Positions 6,995 through 14,117 of a stretch of 18,720 nucleotides of DNA are shown piece after piece. The stretch spans positions 1 to 18,720 of the forward strand of contig JAEZQR010000013.1 of the NCBI GenBank assembly GCA_023413015.1, given 5' to 3'. Made by a program: the position numbers and the translations under genes. Each line of letters begins with the position of its first letter. Positions within the stretch are counted from its first letter, which is position 1. Source of the stretch: Pseudomonadota bacterium (lineage in GTDB: Bacteria > Pseudomonadota > Alphaproteobacteria > Sphingomonadales > Sphingomonadaceae). Under the pieces are notes generated by a model, which did not search any database, was not told where the DNA came from, and worked only from the letters and a program-made list of their open reading frames with translations.

Positions 6995-9082
6995 ATGATG
7001 CCGGAGGCAGCGACCGCACCCGAACCACGAACCGGCGGCGAACGCCGCGCGCGCTGGCGCGAGAGCCTGACCTGGCCCGTCAGGATTCTGCTCGGTCTTC
7101 TGGCGGCGATCTTCCTAGCCTGGCTGGTGCTGTACATCACCAAGGGCCGCTTCCTCAAAGACACGTTCGTCGAGATCGCGAGCGAGCGGACGGGGCGGCA
7201 GGTGAAGGTCGGCGGTGACTTCAACCTCTATCTCAACCCGTTCCACATCCAGTTCCTCGCCGAGGATTTCGCCATCGCGAACCCGCCCTGGGCGCGCGAC
7301 GATCAGCTGTTCGAGGCCGATCGCGTCGAACTTCAGGTCGATGTCTGGAAGCTGATCTTCGGCGGCGGGATGCGCTTCCGCTACCTCGACATCGTGCGCG
7401 GCGACTTAGCGCTCGAAACCAACACGAAGGGCCAGAACAGTTGGACCTTCGACAAGGAATCACAGGGCGAGCCGCTCGAGATGCCGCGCATCCGGCGCGC
7501 CGCCATCGTCGGCACGACGCTCAGCTACGTGAACCCGCTGTCGAAGCTGGAGGTGAAGCTTCGGATCGGCGATGTGGCGGCCCGGCGAACGCAGATCCAG
7601 GGACCGTTGACTCTGGCCGGCTCCGGGCGATCGCAAGGGGTGCCATTCCAGGTGCACGGCCAGCTCTCCTCACCCAACGAGACGCTGGCGGGCGGGCGCA
7701 ACGACCTCAAGCTCCATATCGACGTCGGCGACAGCGACATCGACGTCACCGGCACGCTGCCCGGCGCCACCGAGTTCGAAGGCAGCGACCTGCGGCTCAC
7801 CGCCAGCGGCGCCAACCTGAAGACGCCGTTCCGTCTGCTCGGCGCGGTGGTGCCCGACACGCGGCGCTACCGCATCACCTCGAAGCTCACCAAGGCGGGC
7901 GACGAATGGCGCTTCACGCAGATGAACGGGCGCTTCGGCGACAGCGACATCGCCGGCCGCATGACGATCTCGCGGCCGGCGGCGACGCTGAAGCTCGTCG
8001 CCGACCTCTCCAGCCGCAACCTCGACATCCTCGATGCCGGTCCGTGGATCGGCTATTCGCCGCAGCGGCTCGATGCGCAGGGCGGCAAGGGCGCGATCAC
8101 GGTCGAGGGCGGGCGGCCGCGCGTGCTGCCCGACGCCCGGCTCGACATCTCGGGTATCACCGGCTTCGACGCCGACGTGAAGTACAGCGCTCGGAACGTA
8201 CGCACCGGCACCGTCCCGATCGCCAACCTCGACATCGATCTGGGCCTGCGCAACCGGAAGCTGGAACTCCACCCCGTCGCCTTCGACCTCGCGGGCGGGC
8301 GGCTCACCTCGGACATCATTATCAACGCCCGGTCGCAGCCGGTGGTGACCGACTATGACATGCGGCTGTCGCCGGTGCCGCTCGGACGGCTGCTGAGCTC
8401 GTTCAACGTCGAGAACAGCGGCACGACGGGGACGATCAAGGGGCGGGTGCAGCTGCGCGGCTACGGCCCGACGGTCCGCGATTCGCTCGGCTCGTCGTCG
8501 GGGCGGATCGCCATGATCCTGCCGCGCGGCACGCTGTGGATCCGCAACGTGGAGTTGGCCGAGCTCGACGTCGCCGGCTTCATCGAGGCGGCGATCTCGA
8601 AGAAGCTCAAGGATCCGGCGCAGATTCGCTGCGGCCTGCTCGGCTTCACGGTACGGAACGGCACTGCCGTGGCCGACCCGATCATCATCGACAACGAAAA
8701 GGCGGTGATCCGCGGCAAGGGCAGTTTCTCGTTCAAGGAGGAATCGCTCGACCTTGCGGTGGAGGCCAATTCCAAGAAGTTCAGCCTCTTCTCCGGCCAG
8801 TCGCCGATCGGCATCGAGGGTTATTTCGCGGCGCCGAAGATCGATCCGATCAAGCCCGAGCTGATCAAGCGCGGCGTGGTGGGCGCGGTCCTCGGCGCGG
8901 TCACCTCGCCGATCGCCGCCGTCCTCGCCTTCGTCGATGTGGGCGACGCGAAGGACGCCAACTGCGGCCCGATCCTGGCCGGCGCTCGCACTCCTGCGGT
9001 ACGCGCGGCGAACAAGGCGGCGGAGAAGAAGGGCGACCGCGAGGAACGCGCCGAGGAAGCGCGCAAGAAGGACAAGGGCTGA
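6995..9082 (+). CDS. AsmA family protein (inner-membrane-anchored, periplasmic)
   Basis: A 695-residue protein. A 27-residue Pro/Arg-rich cytoplasmic tail precedes one membrane helix (about 28-48, WPVRILLGLLAAIFLAWLVL); the rest should be periplasmic. The family signature follows at about 67-100 (GRQVKVGGDF, LNPFHIQFL, AIANPPWA), and the C-terminal AsmA repeat region extends to about 640 (GRVQLRGYGPTVRDSLGSSS, KGSFSFKEESLDLAVEA). AsmA-like proteins form long beta-grooves, and several are implicated in lipid transport to the outer membrane; the exact role here is inferred only from the family. The tail is highly charged (AAEKKGDREERAEEARKKDKG region). ATG codons at 6995 and 6998 are the only reasonable starts because an in-frame TGA lies at 6977, yet no Shine-Dalgarno sequence precedes them (TTTTTTGTTCC). 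Confidence 0.88.
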   Translation: MMPEAATAPEPRTGGERRARWRESLTWPVRILLGLLAAIFLAWLVLYITKGRFLKDTFVEIASERTGRQVKVGGDFNLYLNPFHIQFLAEDFAIANPPWARDDQLFEADRVELQVDVWKLIFGGGMRFRYLDIVRGDLALETNTKGQNSWTFDKESQGEPLEMPRIRRAAIVGTTLSYVNPLSKLEVKLRIGDVAARRTQIQGPLTLAGSGRSQGVPFQVHGQLSSPNETLAGGRNDLKLHIDVGDSDIDVTGTLPGATEFEGSDLRLTASGANLKTPFRLLGAVVPDTRRYRITSKLTKAGDEWRFTQMNGRFGDSDIAGRMTISRPAATLKLVADLSSRNLDILDAGPWIGYSPQRLDAQGGKGAITVEGGRPRVLPDARLDISGITGFDADVKYSARNVRTGTVPIANLDIDLGLRNRKLELHPVAFDLAGGRLTSDIIINARSQPVVTDYDMRLSPVPLGRLLSSFNVENSGTTGTIKGRVQLRGYGPTVRDSLGSSSGRIAMILPRGTLWIRNVELAELDVAGFIEAAISKKLKDPAQIRCGLLGFTVRNGTAVADPIIIDNEKAVIRGKGSFSFKEESLDLAVEANSKKFSLFSGQSPIGIEGYFAAPKIDPIKPELIKRGVVGAVLGAVTSPIAAVLAFVDVGDAKDANCGPILAGARTPAVRAANKAAEKKGDREERAEEARKKDKG

Positions 9083-9092
9083 AGCTCAGCCC
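9076..9092. terminator. Palindromic hairpin made of the two convergent stop codons
   Basis: GGGCTGA - AGC - TCAGCCC: a perfect 7-bp stem with a 3-base loop. The plus-strand TGA of the AsmA-family gene and the minus-strand TGA of the phosphatase gene are the inner bases of the two arms. It could serve as a short bidirectional termination or 3'-end element for both transcripts. On the minus strand a pyrimidine-rich stretch (TTGTCCTTCTTG) follows; on the plus strand there is no T-run. Confidence 0.35.
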
Positions 9093-9856
9093 AGGTGCGT
9101 CAGGACCGTATCGATCAGCGACGGATCGCCCGCCGCGATGACGCGGCCGTCGCTCTCGCGGTCGAGCGGACGCCCCCGCCAATCGGTCATGCGCCCGCCG
9201 GCACCTTCGACGACCGGCACGAGCGCGGCGAAGTCGTAGAGCTGGAGGCCCGATTCGACGACGAGGTCGAGATGGCCCGACGCGACGAGGCCGTAATTAT
9301 GGCAGTCGCCGCCGTAGAGCGTGTCGCGCACCTGCGCGCGTAGCGCCTCGAACCGGGCGTGGTTCTCGCCGCTGCCGAACAGATGTGGCGAGGTGGTGCC
9401 GATGCGCGCCTCGGACAGGCTTGCGCACGGCCGCGTGCGCGCGGGCAGGCCGTTGAACAGCGTCGGACGGTGCTCCGCCCCCACCCAGCGGTCGCCGATG
9501 ATCGGCTGGTCGATGACGCCGAGGATCGGGCGCCCTTCGTCGAGGAGCGCGATCAAGGTGCCGAACAGCGGCCGGCCGGCGATGAAGGCGCGCGTGCCGT
9601 CGATGGGATCGAGCACCCAGCAGTAGCGCGCGTCCTCGCGGCAGCGGCCATATTCCTCGCCGATGATACCGTCGTCGGGACGCTCCACTTCGATGATCGC
9701 GCGCATCGCGGCTTCCGACGCGCGGTCGGCGGCGGTGACGGGCGAGAGGTCGCCCTTGGTCTCGATGTCGAACTTCTGGCGGAAGAACGGGCGGATGGCG
9801 GCGCCGGCCGCGTCGGCCAGCCGCTCGGCGAGGATGATGGTTTCGGCGTCGATCAT
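9086..9856 (-). CDS. hisN: Inositol monophosphatase family protein, probable histidinol-phosphatase
   Basis: A 256-residue Mg-dependent phosphatase. Metal-binding motifs are GEEYG (Glu67/Glu68), DPIDGT (Asp83, Asp86, Gly87, Thr88) and the C-terminal Asp208 in YDFAALVPVVEGAGG. The extended motif WVLDPIDGTRAFIAGRPLFG, with FGTLIALL after it, is the form seen in HisN-type histidinol-phosphatases, which catalyse the penultimate step of histidine synthesis; many alphaproteobacteria use this family for that step. Inositol-1-phosphatase or another sugar phosphatase remains possible since no other his gene is nearby. ATG at 9856 is chosen because MIDAETIILAERLA is the normal family start and the codon overlaps the upstream CoA-transferase stop (ATGA). 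The reading frame extends further upstream only through that gene. It ends 3 bases from the convergent AsmA-family gene. Confidence 0.87.
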   Translation of the reverse strand: MIDAETIILAERLADAAGAAIRPFFRQKFDIETKGDLSPVTAADRASEAAMRAIIEVERPDDGIIGEEYGRCREDARYCWVLDPIDGTRAFIAGRPLFGTLIALLDEGRPILGVIDQPIIGDRWVGAEHRPTLFNGLPARTRPCASLSEARIGTTSPHLFGSGENHARFEALRAQVRDTLYGGDCHNYGLVASGHLDLVVESGLQLYDFAALVPVVEGAGGRMTDWRGRPLDRESDGRVIAAGDPSLIDTVLTHLG

Positions 9857-11052
9857 GCGAGACCGAACTCCTTCAGAATGGCGTCGCGATGCTCGTCGAG
9901 CCGAGGCGCCTTCGGACGAACGGTCGGATCGGGGTAGGCGGAAAGCTTCACGGGATTGCCTGCGGCGATGAGCGGCATACCGTCGGGAAACGCGGTTTCG
10001 ATCACCATGTTGCGCGCGCGGACCTGCCGATGGTTGAGCGCCTGCTCGGTGTTCTGCAACGGCGCGCACGGCACGCCCGCCGCCTCGCACAGCGCGAGCG
10101 CCTGCGCTGCCGTCATCGCGGCAAGCCGCGCCTCCAGCTCGGCCGCCACCGCGTCGGCATGATCGGTACGGCTGGAATTGCTAGCGAAACGCGGGTCGGT
10201 CTTGAGCTCGGGCGCCTCGAGCGCATCGCACAGCCGGTGCCACAACATGTCGTTGCCGGCGGCGATGACGATGTGCCCGTTGCCGCAGGCATAGGCCGCG
10301 AACGGCGTGATCGACGGATGACGTGCGCCTAAGGGACCGGGCGCCACGCCGGTCACCGCATAGCGCGCGATGGCGTTTTCGAGGATGGCGATCTGGCCGT
10401 CGAGCATGGCGACGTCGACGAACATCCCCTCCCCCGTCGCGGCGCGGTGGTGGACGGCCGACAGGATGCCGACGACGGTGAACAGCCCGGCGGTGATGTC
10501 GCCGACCGAGGTGCCGACGCGCGTCGGCGGCCCGCCGGGGTGCCCGGTGATCGACATGATGCCGCCCATCGCCTGCACCACCATGTCGTAGGCGGCGCGG
10601 CCCTTGTCGGGCCCGCTGTGCCCGAAACCCGACGCGGCGGCGTAGATCAGCCGCGGGTAGCGCGCGTGCAGCGCCTCCCAGCCGTAGCCGAGCTTGGCCA
10701 TCACGCCGGGACGGAAATTCTCGACCAGCACGTCGGCGCGTTCGAGCAGCGCTTCGAACAGTGCGCGGTCGGCTTCGACCTTCAGGTCGAGCGCCACCGA
10801 CTGCTTGCCGCGGTTGACCGAGCTGAAATAGGCCGACTGGCCGGTTTCCGAGAACGGTCCGATGTGGCGGCTGTCGTCGCCCGCCCCCGGCCGCTCGATC
10901 TTGATCACGCGCGCGCCGAGGTCGGACAGCACCATCGTCGCATAGGGCCCGGCGAGCACGCGCGACAGGTCGACGACCAGCAGATCGGCGAGTGGACCCT
11001 TCAGGCTGACGCCGCTAGGAGGAAGGCTGGAATTTTCGGGGGAATCGGTCAT
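9853..11052 (-). CDS. Class III (CaiB/BaiF family) CoA-transferase
   Basis: A 399-residue CaiB/BaiF-type enzyme that moves CoA between carboxylic acids through an aspartyl-CoA thioester. The N-terminal Rossmann-like region has LLVVDLSRVLAGPYATMVL and DLGARVIKIERPG (about 24-55). The catalytic aspartate is Asp156 in GRAAYDMVVQAMGG. The C-terminal part has the HPSITPFAAYACGNGHIVIA segment common in the family. The substrate cannot be read from sequence; formyl-, succinyl-, mesaconyl- and carnitine-type enzymes look alike. ATG at 11052 is the only usable start before the conserved core; its ribosome binding site is weak, and it shares CATG with the start of the divergent glutathione transferase. 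The stop overlaps the start of the downstream phosphatase gene. Confidence 0.92.
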   Translation of the reverse strand: MTDSPENSSLPPSGVSLKGPLADLLVVDLSRVLAGPYATMVLSDLGARVIKIERPGAGDDSRHIGPFSETGQSAYFSSVNRGKQSVALDLKVEADRALFEALLERADVLVENFRPGVMAKLGYGWEALHARYPRLIYAAASGFGHSGPDKGRAAYDMVVQAMGGIMSITGHPGGPPTRVGTSVGDITAGLFTVVGILSAVHHRAATGEGMFVDVAMLDGQIAILENAIARYAVTGVAPGPLGARHPSITPFAAYACGNGHIVIAAGNDMLWHRLCDALEAPELKTDPRFASNSSRTDHADAVAAELEARLAAMTAAQALALCEAAGVPCAPLQNTEQALNHRQVRARNMVIETAFPDGMPLIAAGNPVKLSAYPDPTVRPKAPRLDEHRDAILKEFGLA

Positions 11053-11659
11053 GCAGCTCTACATGTCGCACACGTCGCCCTATGCGCGGAAGGTCCGGGT
11101 GTTCGCGCACGAGCTTGGCCTCGAGGCGCAGGTCGACGAGGTGCCGGTCAATGCGCTCGAAGACCCCGAAAGCCTGGTCACGGTCAACCCGGTATCGAAG
11201 GTGCCGGCGCTCGTCACCGACGAGGGGCTGCCGATCCACGACAGCCGCGTGATCCTCGCCTATCTGGCGTCGCTGGTCCCGGCGACCGATCTCTATCCGC
11301 AGCCGAACGACCCGCAGCGCTGGCCGGCGATGACGCTCGCCGCGCATTGCGATGCGATCCTCGACGCCGCGGTGGCCTGGCGCATGGAGCAGATGCGCCA
11401 GCCGGGCGAGCGGTCGGTCTATTGGCAGGGCCGCTGGCGCGCGCAGATCGAACGCGCGCTCGACGCGCTGCCCGAGCGGCTGGCCGCCCTGCCCGCCTAT
11501 CGCCCCTACGCCGAGCTGCTGATCGCCGTGGCGCTCGATTATCTCGACTTCCGCCACTCGACACTCGGCTGGCGCAACGGCCGCAAGGAACTCGCCGAGC
11601 TCTACGACCGCTGGGCGAAGCGCCCCTCGTTCGTCGCCACGCGCCCGCCGGCGGCTTAG
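11051..11659 (+). CDS. Glutathione S-transferase family protein
   Basis: A 202-residue cytosolic GST-fold protein. The thioredoxin-like N-terminal domain (about 1-76) has MQLYMSHTSPYARKVRVFA, with Ser6/Thr8/Ser9 as candidate glutathione-activating residues, the cis-proline in KVPALV (Pro52) and the glutathione gamma-glutamyl contact DS (Asp64-Ser65). The helical C-terminal domain (about 88-195) includes ALDYLDFRHSTLGWRNG. Likely roles are glutathione conjugation or reduction of electrophiles; the substrate is unknown. A GGGGGA ribosome binding site lies 7 bases before the ATG. The gene is wedged between minus-strand genes: its start codon overlaps that of the CoA-transferase by 2 bases and its end overlaps pirin by 4 bases, so its promoter must lie inside the CoA-transferase gene. 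Confidence 0.9.
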   Translation: MQLYMSHTSPYARKVRVFAHELGLEAQVDEVPVNALEDPESLVTVNPVSKVPALVTDEGLPIHDSRVILAYLASLVPATDLYPQPNDPQRWPAMTLAAHCDAILDAAVAWRMEQMRQPGERSVYWQGRWRAQIERALDALPERLAALPAYRPYAELLIAVALDYLDFRHSTLGWRNGRKELAELYDRWAKRPSFVATRPPAA

Positions 11660-12549
11660 GACATCGGCTCCGGCTTCGGAACCGGCACCTCTTCGGGCAG
11701 CGGGATGAAGTCGGTTTCGCCCGGCACCTTCTCGAAGCGGCCTTCGGCCCAGTCGCGCTTGGCCTGCTCGATTCGTTCGGGACGCGAGGACACGAAGTTC
11801 CACCAGATGTGACGCTCGCCGACCGGCGCCCCGCCGAGCATCATCACACGCGCCGGCCCGAGCGCGGTCCACTTCACCTCGACGCCGGGCTCGAGCACCA
11901 GCATGCGCCCCACCTCATGGCGCTCGCCGCCAAGCTCGATCGCGCCGTCCGCGACATAGACCGCCCGCTCCTCATGCTCCTGCGGCAGATGGACGGTGGC
12001 GCCGGGCTCCGCCTCGACGTCGATGTAGAACATCGGCGAGTAGGTCTTGACCGGCGAGGTCGCGTGGAAGGCGCTGCCGGCGATCAGCGTGCGGCGGGCA
12101 CCGTCGGTGGCGATGCTCGGCAGCGTGTCTTCCGGATGATGGTGGAACGAGGGCTCGACCTCCTCCGCCTCGTCGGGAAGTGCCACCCACGCCTGGATGC
12201 CGTGGAGCGTCTGACCGGTGCCGCGCATCTCATCCGACGAGCGCTCCGAATGCGTAATGCCGCGTCCGGCGGTCATCCAGTTCACCGCGCCGGGTCGGAT
12301 CGGCTGCTCGAAACCCAGCGAGTCGCGGTGCATGATCTCGCCCTCGAACAGATAGGTCACCGTGGCGAGATTGATGTGCGGGTGCGGGCGCACGTCGAAG
12401 CCGACGCCGGGCGCATAGGTCGCCGGGCCCATGTGATCGAAGAAGATGAACGGCCCGACCGTCCGGCGGAACGGCGCCGGCAGCACGCGCCCGACGACGA
12501 AGCCGTCGCCGAGATCGCGCCGCCGCGCCTCGATGATGCGCTCGATCAT
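11656..12549 (-). CDS. Pirin family protein (bicupin)
   Basis: A 297-residue bicupin. The N-terminal cupin holds the complete pirin metal site: His56 and His58 in RPHPHINLATVTY, and His100 and Glu102 in MTAGRGITHSE. Spacing matches that of human pirin almost exactly. The second cupin covers about 165-245 (FYIDVEAEPGATVHLPQ, HEERAVYVADG). Some pirins dioxygenate quercetin-like flavonols, and others interact with pyruvate dehydrogenase or act as redox sensors; the sequence does not choose between these. ATG at 12549 overlaps the aldehyde dehydrogenase stop (ATGA), so the two genes form a translationally coupled pair. Its TAA overlaps the convergent GST TAG. Confidence 0.94.
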   Translation of the reverse strand: MIERIIEARRRDLGDGFVVGRVLPAPFRRTVGPFIFFDHMGPATYAPGVGFDVRPHPHINLATVTYLFEGEIMHRDSLGFEQPIRPGAVNWMTAGRGITHSERSSDEMRGTGQTLHGIQAWVALPDEAEEVEPSFHHHPEDTLPSIATDGARRTLIAGSAFHATSPVKTYSPMFYIDVEAEPGATVHLPQEHEERAVYVADGAIELGGERHEVGRMLVLEPGVEVKWTALGPARVMMLGGAPVGERHIWWNFVSSRPERIEQAKRDWAEGRFEKVPGETDFIPLPEEVPVPKPEPMS

Positions 12550-13997
12550 TTCAGCCGCTGCTTCAGCGTCTTCTGCGTCGCCGCGCCGTAGGGCGGCTTG
12601 AGGCCCGCCAGCTTGGCGATGTCGATCTTCGGCTGCTTGTACACCGCCTTGGCGTGGCTGAACGTCTTGAAGCCGTCATAGCCGTGATAGCTGCCCATGC
12701 CTGACGGGCCGATGCCGCCGAACGGCAGGTCCTCGGCGGCGACGTGCATCACTACGTCGTTGACGGTGACGCCGCCCGAGATCGTGCGGTCGAGCACGCG
12801 CCGCTCCTCCGAGGCATCGGTGCCGAAGTAATAGAGGCCGAGCGGCCGGTCGTGCGCGTTGACATAGTCGACCGCCTCGTCGAGTTGCCGATACGTCTTC
12901 ACCGGGAGGATCGGGCCGAAAATCTCCTCCTGCATCACCTTCATCTCGTCGGTGACCTTGCGCACGATGTGGAGCGGCATCTTGTGCGTATTCTGCGCGG
13001 CGAAATCCTCGTCGGCCGGATTGACCGTGATCACCTCGGCACCCTTCTCACGCGCGTCCGCAAGATAGCCCTCAAGCCGCTCGCGATGGCGGCCGTTAAC
13101 CACCGATGTGTAATCGGGGTTCGACAGCAGGCTCGGATAGAGCCGCCTAGCGGCGGCCTGCAGCCCCTCCACCACTTCCGGCTCCTTGTCCTCGGGCACG
13201 AGCAGATAGTCGGGCGCGAGGCAGATCTGGCCGGCGTTCATCATCTTGCCGGTCGTCACGCGCTCGGCCGCCTGCGCGATGTCGGCCGAACGGCCGAGGA
13301 TGGTCGGCGACTTGCCGCCCAGCTCCAGCGTCACCGGCACGAGGTTGTCGGCGGCAGCATGAAGGATGTGGCGGCCGACGGCGGTGGCGCCGGTGAAGAT
13401 CAGATGATCGAAGGCCAGGCCGGCGAACTCCTTGCCGACTTCCGGCCCGCCGACGACGAAGGCGAGCTCGGTCTGGTCGAAATATTTAGCGGCGAGCTCG
13501 GCCATCAGCTCGCTGGTCGCCGGCGTATATTCCGACGGTTTCACCATCGCGCGGTTGCCCGCGGCGAAGATGTTGGCGAGCGGCGCGAAGGTCAGGTTCA
13601 CCGGGAAATTCCACGGCGAGATCACGCCGATCACGCCCTTCGGCTGATATTCGACCCACGCCTTGGCGCCGAGCAGGCCAAGCGGGAAGTCGAGCTTGCG
13701 CTTCTCCGGCTTCATCCACGCCTCGACATGCTTCATCGCATGCGCGAGCGGGCCGACCGAGCCCATGATGTCGGTGAGCAGCGTCTGCTCGGTCGAGCGG
13801 TGGCCGAAGTCGTCGGAGACGGCGCGGGCGAGCGCGTCGCGGTTGTCGAGCACCAGCGCCTTGGCGCGCGCCAGCCGGTCCTTGCGGACGGCGAGCGGGA
13901 CCGGCAGCTCGGCGAGGAACGCCGCCCGCTGGCGTTGGAGGATGTCACGCATGTCACGCGCCGCAGCTTGCGGCGCCTCCTTCATCCGGGTCGCCAT
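12546..13997 (-). CDS. Aldehyde dehydrogenase, coniferyl-aldehyde dehydrogenase type
   Basis: A 483-residue NAD(P)-dependent aldehyde dehydrogenase. Key residues are Asn130 in SPWNFPVN, the general base Glu225 in VTLELGGKSPT, the catalytic Cys259 in NAGQICLAPDY, and EEIFGPILPV (about 357-366). The combination FPLGLLGAKAWVEYQPKGVI with GQICLAPDYLLV is typical of coniferyl-aldehyde dehydrogenases, which oxidise cinnamyl-type aldehydes to acids, though related proteins accept other aldehydes. The start is set at 13997 rather than the in-frame ATG at 14027 because the MATRMKEAPQ start follows a purine-rich GGAGAGGGAGAGAG stretch. The gene is first in a pair with pirin and divergent from the M20 peptidase gene across 120 bases. 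Confidence 0.9.
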   Translation of the reverse strand: MATRMKEAPQAAARDMRDILQRQRAAFLAELPVPLAVRKDRLARAKALVLDNRDALARAVSDDFGHRSTEQTLLTDIMGSVGPLAHAMKHVEAWMKPEKRKLDFPLGLLGAKAWVEYQPKGVIGVISPWNFPVNLTFAPLANIFAAGNRAMVKPSEYTPATSELMAELAAKYFDQTELAFVVGGPEVGKEFAGLAFDHLIFTGATAVGRHILHAAADNLVPVTLELGGKSPTILGRSADIAQAAERVTTGKMMNAGQICLAPDYLLVPEDKEPEVVEGLQAAARRLYPSLLSNPDYTSVVNGRHRERLEGYLADAREKGAEVITVNPADEDFAAQNTHKMPLHIVRKVTDEMKVMQEEIFGPILPVKTYRQLDEAVDYVNAHDRPLGLYYFGTDASEERRVLDRTISGGVTVNDVVMHVAAEDLPFGGIGPSGMGSYHGYDGFKTFSHAKAVYKQPKIDIAKLAGLKPPYGAATQKTLKQRLK

Positions 13998-14117
13998 AAG
14001 CTCTCTCCCTCTCCAATTGAGGCGCACTCTAATCCCGATGCCCGCCTTCGCAAAGCAATGGCTTTCGGGAGGACGCGGCCCTGCTTAGTATCGGGGAAAC
14101 AACGACTGGGGAGCAGC
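13998..14117. promoter_or_regulatory. Divergent spacer between the aldehyde dehydrogenase and M20 peptidase genes
   Basis: 120 bases that must carry promoters for both directions. On the plus strand TAGTAT (14086-14091) could be a -10 box 27 bases before the M20 start, but the sequence 17 bases upstream (TTTCGG) is a poor -35 box. On the minus strand the best candidate, TTGCTT followed by GATTAGAGT, has an awkward spacing. Neither is firm. Confidence 0.3.

Noticed and set aside
9857..10090. N-terminal extension of the HisN-like frame
   Set aside because: It lies inside the CoA-transferase gene; the conserved start MIDAETIIL with ATGA overlap fits much better.
10447..12591. A 714-codon plus-strand open frame across the CoA-transferase, GST and pirin region
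   Set aside because: It is antisense to two well-supported genes and out of frame with GST; its product is low-complexity, rich in Arg, Ala, His and Asp, as expected from the complement of GC-rich coding DNA.
12744..14117. Long N-terminal extension of the M20 peptidase frame
   Set aside because: The extension is antisense to the aldehyde dehydrogenase; the signal peptide and ribosome binding site place the true start at 14118.
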